Part shown: positions 6,359 to 11,206 of the stretch, piece after piece
How positions within the stretch are numbered: the first letter of the stretch is position 1
How the letters are laid out: each line of letters begins with the position of its first letter
Origin: CAVQUE01 sp046290435
Lineage (GTDB): Bacteria > Actinomycetota > Acidimicrobiia > Acidimicrobiales > UBA8592
DNA: 11,206 nucleotides
Assembly: GCA_046290435.1 (NCBI GenBank)
Contig: JBKAGO010000017.1
Location: 1-11,206 of the forward strand
Direction of reading: 5' to 3'
Position numbers and translations under genes: made by a program
The notes under the pieces: model-generated
Seen by the model: only the letters and a program-made list of their open reading frames with translations
What the model was told of the DNA's origin: nothing
The model's database searches: none

Positions 6359-7026
6359 GATTCGGCCACCTGATAGCCGTGGCCGCGAACGGTGACGATC
6401 GACGTCGCAGCGAACGGCCGGTCGACCTTGCGCCGCAGGTAGCCGATGTACACCTCGACGATGTTCGGGTCGCCGTCGAAATCGAGTCCCCAGACCTCGT
6501 CGAGGAGGTCCTGTTTGGTGACCACGTCGGGGCTGCGGCTCATCAGCGCGGCCAGGACACCGAGCTCACGGCGGGTGAGCGGGATCTCGGTGTCGCCGCG
6601 CAGGCACCGGCGTGTCGCCGGGTCGAGCACGAGGTCGCCGGCCCGGAGCACCATCGACGGCCGTGCGGCGCCTCGGCGCACCAGGCTGCGCACCCGCGCG
6701 GTGAGCACCAGCGGCGAGAAGGGCTTGCGGAGGTAGTCGTCGGCACCCAGCTCGAGCCCTTCGGCCTCGTCGTAGTCGCCGTCCTTCGCCGTCAGCAGCA
6801 GGATCGGCGTCCAGTTGTCCTCGGCTCGCAGGGTGCGGCAGATCTCGTAGCCGTTCATCCCCGGCAACATGATGTCCAGGACGATCGCCGCGTAGGAGCC
6901 CTCACGGGCCCGCCAGAGCCCGTCGGAGCCCGAGTGCACCACGTCGACCTCGAACTCGTCTCGTTCGAGGCCCCGCCCGATCGACTCCGCCAGCGCGACG
7001 TCGTCGTCCACCACCAAGATGCGCAT
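6355..7026 (-). CDS. OmpR/PhoB-family response regulator
   Basis: 223 residues from the ATG at 7026, which gives the canonical MRILVVDDD opening. An 11-residue longer form from 7059 would start inside the operator palindrome and is not preferred. The receiver domain is residues 1-117: acidic pocket Asp7/Asp8, phospho-acceptor Asp51 in LDIMLPGMNG, Thr79 and Lys101 in the KPF motif. The winged-helix DNA-binding domain is about 145-219, with PLTRRELGVLAAL and the closing VRGHGYQV. It is first in an operon with the histidine kinase, so it is its cognate output. It probably binds the CTCAG sites between 7058 and 7098, controlling both its own operon and the divergent acidic-protein gene. No strong ribosome binding site is visible, so leaderless translation is possible. 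Confidence 0.96.
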   Translation of the reverse strand: MRILVVDDDVALAESIGRGLERDEFEVDVVHSGSDGLWRAREGSYAAIVLDIMLPGMNGYEICRTLRAEDNWTPILLLTAKDGDYDEAEGLELGADDYLRKPFSPLVLTARVRSLVRRGAARPSMVLRAGDLVLDPATRRCLRGDTEIPLTRRELGVLAALMSRSPDVVTKQDLLDEVWGLDFDGDPNIVEVYIGYLRRKVDRPFAATSIVTVRGHGYQVAES

Positions 7027-7057
7027 GCCGCGAGTGTGCCAGGCCGCCCCCGCACCC

Positions 7058-7098
7058 ACCTGAGAGGCCTCTCAGGTGCTCTCAGCGGTCCCTCAGGT
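7058..7098. promoter_or_regulatory. Probable response-regulator operator: perfect 20-bp palindrome plus direct repeats
   Basis: ACCTGAGAGGCCTCTCAGGT (7058-7077) is a perfect palindrome. Its right half begins a ladder of direct repeats: TCAG at 7072-7075, 7082-7085 and 7093-7096, at 10- and 11-base spacing. That is the helical-turn spacing used by OmpR/PhoB-type regulators. It lies between the regulator start (7026) and the divergent acidic-protein start (7148), fitting autoregulation and control of both directions. Confidence 0.7.
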
Positions 7099-7147
7099 CG
7101 TCTCCTCCACCCTGCGATCTCCGAAACAGACCCGCCAGGAGGCGACC

Positions 7148-7864
7148 ATGAACACCCCGCAGTCCCCCCAGCCCGACCTCGACCCGACAGCCACCCCCCG
7201 GCTCCGGCAATGGCACACCCGAGGCCGTGTGGCCGGTGCCCTGCTCGGTGCCTCGGCGCTCGCTGCGGCCACCCTCGGCGCGGGCGCCATCGCCGGCGCC
7301 CAGGACACCGGATCCCCCGGCCCGGCCGATGCCGAAGTCCCGCCGTCGCAGAGCATCGAGGAGATCGACGCCGGCGACCGGGCCGACATCGACCCCGGCG
7401 ACTTCGCCGAGTTCGAGGCCTTCGACCGCTGCGTCGCCGACGAGAGCGGCTTCGACTTCGAGATCCCCGCCGAGGGCGACCTGCACGGTGTCGAAGCCGT
7501 CCAGGTCACCGACGGAGACCTCGAGGAGGTGCTGGCCCAGGGTGTCGCCATGTCCATCGACGACTTCGACCTCTCCTCGGCCGACGCGGTCGAGCTGACC
7601 GACGCCGAGCTCGAGGAGCTGTTGGCCGAGGGCGTCGCCGTGTCCATCGAGATCGACGCCGACGACCTCGACCTCTCCTCGGTCGAAGCGATCGAGATCA
7701 CCGATGACGCCGAGTTGGCCGAGATGCTCGCAGACCTCGAGGCTGCGAGCGAGGAGTGCGCTGCCCTGCTGCCCGAAGGTGCCGGCGTCGCGATGCTCGG
7801 CGCCGACGGCACCGTCGTCGAGTTCGGCGAGGTCACCGCGACCGACGCCGCACCTCGGGGCTGA
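7148..7864 (+). CDS. Secreted, highly acidic repeat protein, probable target of the divergent two-component system
   Basis: 238 residues. The ATG has AGGAGG at 7137-7142, five bases upstream. Residues 1-29 are a charged N-region. A hydrophobic Ala/Gly/Leu segment at 28-50 ends in AIAGA-QD, a likely signal peptidase site near residue 51, so the mature protein is exported. The mature part is crowded with Asp and Glu. It holds three related repeats: 115-144, 145-178 and a partial one at 179-208, each of the form (V/A)xA(V/I)x(V/L/I)TDxxLxExLA. The first two continue with GVA(M/V)SI and DLSS. Only two cysteines are present (95 and 204), flanking the repeats, so one disulfide may close the domain. 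I recognise no family. A role in binding cations or cationic ligands, or as an envelope-stress protein, is inference from its charge and from the shared operator. Confidence 0.88.
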   Translation: MNTPQSPQPDLDPTATPRLRQWHTRGRVAGALLGASALAAATLGAGAIAGAQDTGSPGPADAEVPPSQSIEEIDAGDRADIDPGDFAEFEAFDRCVADESGFDFEIPAEGDLHGVEAVQVTDGDLEEVLAQGVAMSIDDFDLSSADAVELTDAELEELLAEGVAVSIEIDADDLDLSSVEAIEITDDAELAEMLADLEAASEECAALLPEGAGVAMLGADGTVVEFGEVTATDAAPRG

Positions 7865-7894
7865 CGCCGAGCCCGACCTCGCACCGACGCGAAG

Positions 7895-7930
7895 CGGCGG
7901 GTCGATCGACAACTGTCGATCGACCCGCCG
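7895..7930. terminator. Strong bidirectional terminator hairpin
   Basis: CGGCGGGTCGATCGACA (7895-7911) and its exact reverse complement (7914-7930) form a 17-bp arm. In practice the stem is 15 bp with a six-base loop. It lies between the acidic-protein stop and the acyl-CoA synthetase stop (7976), which converge here. There is no T-run. Confidence 0.7.
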
Positions 7931-7950
7931 TCGCGTGCGCGTTCGGCACG

Positions 7951-7969
7951 TGGGGTCAGACCCCGTGGG
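7951..7969. repeat. Short palindromic repeat B, copy 2
   Basis: It contains GGGGT-CAG-ACCCC followed by GTGGG and then TCGGGTCAG, just before the stop of the synthetase gene. The element at 4587-4622 has the same parts, GGGTC(T/A)GACCC, GTGGG, TCG and GGGTCAG, also just at the stop of a leftward gene. It is probably a dispersed palindromic or terminator-like element. Confidence 0.4.
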
Positions 7970-7975
7970 CTCGGG

Positions 7976-9544
7976 TCAGTTCACGCCACGCTCGGCGCCC
8001 TCCCAGTAGGGGGCCCGGAGCTCGCGCTTGAGGACCTTCATCGCGCCCGACAGGGGCAGGGGCTCGGTACGGAACTCGACCGACTTGGGGATCTTGTAGC
8101 CGGCGATGCGTTCGCGGGCGAAGTCCTTGATCTCCTCCTCGGTCACGGTGATCTCCTCGGACACGACCACGATGGCGTGGACCTGCTCGCCCCAGGTCTC
8201 GTGCGGGATGCCGATGACGGCCACCTGCATGACCGCCTCGTGCAGCGAGATGGCGCTCTCGACCTCGGCGGAATAGACGTTCTCGCCGCCGGTGACGATC
8301 ATGTCCTTCACCCGGTCGACCAGGAACAGGTACCCGCCCTCGTCGAGGTAGCCGGCGTCGCCGGTGTGGTACCAGCCGTCGGCGAAGGCCTCGGCGGTGG
8401 CCTCGGGCTTGTTCCAGTACTCCTTCATGAAGTTGCCGGCCCGGGCCCAGACCTCACCGGTCTCGCCGCGGGGCACCTCGTTGCCCTCCTCGTCGCGGAT
8501 CGACAGCGTGACGCCCGGCAGCGGCCGGCCCGCGGACCGCAGGCGGGGACCGCCGACGCGGTGGTCCTTGGCGCTGAGGAAGGTCAGCACCGCCGAGGAC
8601 TCGGTCATGCCGTAGCCCTGGTTGATGTCGAGATCGGGGTACAGCGCCAGGAGCTTGTCGAGGATGGCCGACGGCATCGGCGACGCCCCGTAGGTGAGCT
8701 GGGTCAGCGAGGCCAGGCGCTCCGGAGCGAACTCGGGATGCTGGAGCATCATCGCGATCATCGTCGGCACCATGACGGTCTGGGTGACCTGGTGCGCTTC
8801 GATGAGGGCCATGGCCGCGCCCGGGTCGAACAGCGGGATGAACACCGACGTCCCACCCGCAGCCGGGATACCCAGCACGGCGCTCATCGAGGCCGCGTGG
8901 AACATCGGGGTCTGGTGCAGGTACCGGGACTCCGGGTCGAAGTCGATGGCCATCCCGACGTGGTACAGGTTGAGGATCTCGGCCCGGTGATCGAGCAGCA
9001 CGCCCTTGGGCAGGCCCGTGGTGCCGCCGGTGTACATGAGCACGACGTCGTCGGTCTCTTCGGGCTCGGCGGGCACCTCGGGTTCGGCCCCGGCGATGAG
9101 CGCCTCGTAGGTGATGTCATGGGGCACGTCGCCCTCGCCGATGAGCACCATGTGACGGATCGGGCTCGGCCCGTCGCCGGTCTCCATGGCGTTGGCGAAG
9201 TGCTGGGCGAAGAACGCGTCGACGAAGACCACCTCGGTGCCGGAGTCGCGCACGATGTAGTCGAGCTCCTTGCCCGCCAGGCGCAGGTTCAACGGGTTGA
9301 TGACCCCGCCGCCGAGGAAGGCGGCGTGGTACAGCTCGAGGTACTGGTGGCTGTTGGTCGCCATCACCGCGAAGCGGTCGCCGGGTTCGATCCCGAGCTG
9401 GTGACGCAACGCATGGCACAGACGGAAGACTCGGTCGCCGTGCTCCGCGTAGGTGCCGCGGTAGTCCCCGTCGATGAATCCGACCTTGTCGGCGTAGGTG
9501 TCGAGCGCCGGCAGCAGCTGGCGGTGATAGATCAGTTCCTTCAT
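7976..9544 (-). CDS. Acyl-CoA synthetase (AMP-forming, FadD-like)
   Basis: 522 residues, the usual length for the class I adenylate-forming superfamily. ATP-binding P-loop YTGGTTGLPKG is at 171-181, with A5 motif YGMTES at 311-316, A7 GWYHTGD at 390-396 and A8 DRVKDMIVTGGENVYSAEVE at 410-429. The catalytic lysine of the C-terminal domain is probably Lys503 in LSGAMKVLKRELR. It activates a carboxylic acid with ATP and joins it to CoA, in the cytoplasm. The acid is not readable from sequence; a medium- or long-chain fatty acid, or an aromatic or terpenoid acid, is possible. The start at 9544 (MKELIYHR) has GGAG six bases upstream. The open frame runs a further 94 codons upstream, but that part is low-complexity and overlaps the next gene. 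It is downstream of and co-directional with the OYE-type gene. Confidence 0.95.
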   Translation of the reverse strand: MKELIYHRQLLPALDTYADKVGFIDGDYRGTYAEHGDRVFRLCHALRHQLGIEPGDRFAVMATNSHQYLELYHAAFLGGGVINPLNLRLAGKELDYIVRDSGTEVVFVDAFFAQHFANAMETGDGPSPIRHMVLIGEGDVPHDITYEALIAGAEPEVPAEPEETDDVVLMYTGGTTGLPKGVLLDHRAEILNLYHVGMAIDFDPESRYLHQTPMFHAASMSAVLGIPAAGGTSVFIPLFDPGAAMALIEAHQVTQTVMVPTMIAMMLQHPEFAPERLASLTQLTYGASPMPSAILDKLLALYPDLDINQGYGMTESSAVLTFLSAKDHRVGGPRLRSAGRPLPGVTLSIRDEEGNEVPRGETGEVWARAGNFMKEYWNKPEATAEAFADGWYHTGDAGYLDEGGYLFLVDRVKDMIVTGGENVYSAEVESAISLHEAVMQVAVIGIPHETWGEQVHAIVVVSEEITVTEEEIKDFARERIAGYKIPKSVEFRTEPLPLSGAMKVLKRELRAPYWEGAERGVN

Positions 9545-9655
9545 GGCTGTCTCCGTTGTCTGCGTCGTTGGTCTTCGTCGCCCCGGTCCGTGGAGACGTG
9601 CTGTCCATGGCCGGGAATCCATCGTGCGTGTAGGGGATGGGGTGCACAGAACGTA

Positions 9656-9690
9656 CCGATCCCGACCCCGCAGGGAAATGGGCGGATCGG
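9656..9690. other. Inverted repeat in the gap between oxidoreductase and synthetase genes
   Basis: CCGATCC (9656-9662) and GGATCGG (9684-9690) are complementary arms 21 bases apart, with a smaller GC-rich pairing inside. It lies just after the stop of the oxidoreductase gene, in a 166-base gap that holds no gene. It could be a weak terminator, an mRNA stabiliser that uncouples the two genes, or an operator for a synthetase promoter. Confidence 0.3.
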
Positions 9691-9710
9691 AGTAGTCGGC
9701 ACCGAGATGC

Positions 9711-10997
9711 TCAAACAGGCGGCCCCACGGCGATGGGCTCGGGATCGAGCAGCACGCAGCGGGTGCCGCTGTGGATGGTCGGCATGCACCGGTTGCAGTG
9801 GATGCACTCCCCGGCCGCCTGTTCACCGGCCTGCATGCGGCTGACCAGGTCGGGCTGGTGCAGCAGCGCCCGGCCCATGGCCACGAAGGCGAAACCGTCG
9901 GCCATCGCCGCCTCGATGGTGTCGAGGCGGTTGATGCCCCCGAGCAGGATGATCGGCAGGTCGACCGCGTCGCGAAAGCGGGCCGCCTGCTCGGCGAAGT
10001 ACGCCTCCTCGAACGGGTAGCTCTTCATCAGCTTGTCGCCCATCAGCTTGAACCCGGGCCGCAGCAGCCGCGGCAGGGTCTGGGCGAACTCCGCGACGGG
10101 CGCGTCGCCGCGGAACAGGAACATCGGGTTGCCATACGAGCTGCCGCCGGTGAGCTCGAGCGCGTCGAGGCAACCGTCGTCGGCCAGCATCTGTGCGACC
10201 TCGAGGCTCTCGTCGATCTTCAGCCCGCCGGGGATGGCGTCGACCATGTTGAGCTTCGCCGTGAAGGCGACGTGATCGCCGAGCGCTTCGCGAACGGTAC
10301 GGACGACCTCGCGGGGGTACCGGGCCCGGTTCTCGAGGCTGCCGCCGTAGATGTCGTCGCGCTTGTTGAGCCCGGGCGCCAGGAATGCGCTCAGCAGGTA
10401 GTTGTGGCCGAGGTGGATCTCGACCGAGTCGAACCCGGCCTGCTCCACCAGCGCGGCCGCACGCCCGTAGTCGTTGCGGACCCGCTCGAGGTCGGCGTGG
10501 GTGGCCGACTTGATCATCCGCATCCCGAGGGCGCTGAACGCCCTGCTCGGGGCGATGGACGGCACGCCGTTGGAGCGGGGGTTGGCCACCGGACCGGCGT
10601 GGCCGATCTGACCGGCGACGGCCGCGCCGGTGGCGTGGACCTCGTCGGCCAGCTTCGCCAGACCGGGCACGGCCTCGGGACGCATCCAGATGCACTCTTT
10701 GTGGGTGCGCCCGTCGGGTGATACGGCAAGGTACGCGACGGTCGTCATCCCGACGCCGCCGCGTGCGGGGGCCAGGTGGTAGTCGATCAGCTCGCGGGTG
10801 ACGAGCGCGTCGGGCATGACGCCCTCGAACGTCGCGGCCTTGATGATGCGGTTGCGCAGCGTGATCGGCCCGAGCTGCGCCGGAGCGAAGGGGTCGGGAG
10901 CCCCGGCCTCGCCGCGGGTCGCGCGCGCGTCGCGGGCTCCCGCGGGTCCGTCGGTTGCACCGGATTCCCCCGATTCGCTGGATTCCTCTGTGGTCAT
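9711..10997 (-). CDS. NADH:flavin oxidoreductase, Old Yellow Enzyme family with Fe-S cysteine motif
   Basis: 428 residues. The ATG has AGGAGG seven bases upstream (11005-11010 on the plus strand). After about 35 disordered residues comes an FMN-binding TIM barrel. LGPITLRNRIIKAA is at 42-55, GQIGHAG at 129-135, and the signature EIHLGHNYLLSAFLAPGLN at 194-212 has His196, His199 and the active-site-type Tyr201. DDIYGGSLENRARYP follows, and LLGGIN-VAMGRALL near the end holds the flavin phosphate. Cys398, 401, 404 and 414 (CxxCxxC-x9-C) match the 4Fe-4S site of the 2,4-dienoyl-CoA reductase and trimethylamine dehydrogenase group. The protein stops soon after it, lacking their C-terminal FAD/NAD domain of roughly 200 or more residues. 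Such single-domain forms are known. It reduces an activated alkene, or oxidises a related substrate, probably in the same catabolic route as the acyl-CoA synthetase. Confidence 0.93.
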   Translation of the reverse strand: MTTEESSESGESGATDGPAGARDARATRGEAGAPDPFAPAQLGPITLRNRIIKAATFEGVMPDALVTRELIDYHLAPARGGVGMTTVAYLAVSPDGRTHKECIWMRPEAVPGLAKLADEVHATGAAVAGQIGHAGPVANPRSNGVPSIAPSRAFSALGMRMIKSATHADLERVRNDYGRAAALVEQAGFDSVEIHLGHNYLLSAFLAPGLNKRDDIYGGSLENRARYPREVVRTVREALGDHVAFTAKLNMVDAIPGGLKIDESLEVAQMLADDGCLDALELTGGSSYGNPMFLFRGDAPVAEFAQTLPRLLRPGFKLMGDKLMKSYPFEEAYFAEQAARFRDAVDLPIILLGGINRLDTIEAAMADGFAFVAMGRALLHQPDLVSRMQAGEQAAGECIHCNRCMPTIHSGTRCVLLDPEPIAVGPPV

Positions 10998-11120
10998 GCC
11001 CCATCCTCCTGTCGGCCCATCATGGCCGATATCGAAGCGAGGGCCGCCGGACCGGCATCCACGCTACGAGGGCGACGCTCCGCCACCGCGGCCGACACGG
11101 TCGCGGAACCACTGGGGATG

Positions 11121-11206
11121 CTCCTATGTTTGTCAAGGGGTTGTGTCGAGGTTTTCGAGGATTCGGTAGAGGCGGCGGGCGATGTGGCGTTTGAGGCATC
11201 GGCGGG
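11121..11206 (-). mobile_element. Right end of an IS110-like insertion sequence (partial, runs off the window)
   Basis: The last 86 bases have visibly more T than the rest of the window and encode a transposase tail on the leftward strand. The outer boundary cannot be fixed, because IS110 elements usually lack terminal inverted repeats; 11121 is approximate. The element enters from the right and ends about 120 bases before the oxidoreductase start. No structured non-coding RNA can be judged from so short a piece. Confidence 0.5.
11133..11206 (-). CDS. IS110-family transposase, C-terminal 23 residues (partial)
   Basis: Reading leftward from the window edge, the frame gives RRCLKRHIARRLYRILENL, then DTTP and a TGA stop at 11135-11133. 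The pattern CLKRHIARRLYRIL closely resembles the extreme C-terminus of many actinobacterial IS110-family (DEDD plus Transposase_20) proteins. Both catalytic domains lie outside the window, so activity cannot be assessed. The tail is short, so the assignment rests on one recognisable motif. Confidence 0.6.
   Translation of the reverse strand, partial: RRCLKRHIARRLYRILENLDTTP

Noticed and set aside
7027..7059. Longer start for the response regulator
   Set aside because: It would begin in the operator palindrome and add 11 residues before the canonical MRILVVDDD opening.
7076..7147. Longer start for the acidic secreted protein
   Set aside because: The AGGAGG site and signal-peptide geometry fit the ATG at 7148. 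The extra 24 codons cross the operator.
9545..9826. 94-residue N-terminal extension of the acyl-CoA synthetase
   Set aside because: It overlaps the oxidoreductase gene, is low-complexity, and precedes a normal family start with a GGAG site at 9544.
8177..9844. 555-codon rightward open frame opposite the acyl-CoA synthetase
   Set aside because: It is antisense to a gene with every motif of its superfamily. The product is Val/His/Asp-rich with no recognisable domain, so it is a codon-bias artefact.

Overview
The window is strongly GC-rich. It shows high-GC actinobacterial habits: GTG starts, a four-base GTGA stop/start overlap in two operons, and purine-rich ribosome binding sites. A bacterium of the Actinomycetota is the best guess. 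An environmental lineage such as the Acidimicrobiia would fit the OYE/acyl-CoA ligase content, but no marker gene settles it. No tRNA, rRNA or CRISPR array is visible. Most of the window is ordinary chromosome; only the extreme right edge looks like a mobile element.

Left region (1-2500): a leftward two-gene operon encodes an ECF sigma factor and, overlapping it by four bases, a 547-residue single-pass membrane protein that is probably its atypical anti-sigma partner. A candidate ECF-type promoter lies immediately before the sigma gene, and a 24-bp tandem repeat runs across the stop codon of the membrane protein.

Region 2500-4530: there is a rightward phytanoyl-CoA dioxygenase-family (Fe(II)/2-oxoglutarate) gene, a leftward two-CBS-domain protein, and a small rightward protein of unknown function. 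The CBS gene and the small gene diverge from a control region holding three evenly spaced palindromes.

Region 4600-7930: a leftward operon encodes an OmpR/PhoB-type response regulator and its histidine kinase, also with a GTGA overlap. Divergent from it is a secreted, highly acidic, repeat-containing protein. The 121-bp intergenic region between them carries a 20-bp perfect palindrome and three CTCAG half-sites at 10-11 bp spacing, which look like response-regulator boxes. The kinase's sensor domain carries an acidic six-residue repeat. Regulator, kinase and acidic protein therefore look like one envelope-sensing circuit. This is the most interesting unit in the window.

Right region (7930-11206): after a strong 17-bp hairpin come a leftward acyl-CoA synthetase and, upstream of it, a leftward Old-Yellow-Enzyme-type oxidoreductase with an Fe-S cysteine cluster. 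They are plausibly a catabolic pair for a fatty, aromatic or terpenoid acid. At the right edge is the last part of an IS110-like transposase, entering from outside the window.

In-frame tandem repeats recur in or at the end of predicted envelope-protein genes: 24 bp x4, 18 bp x4, 18 bp x6, and 30-34 residue protein repeats. Two short dispersed repeats also occur twice each.
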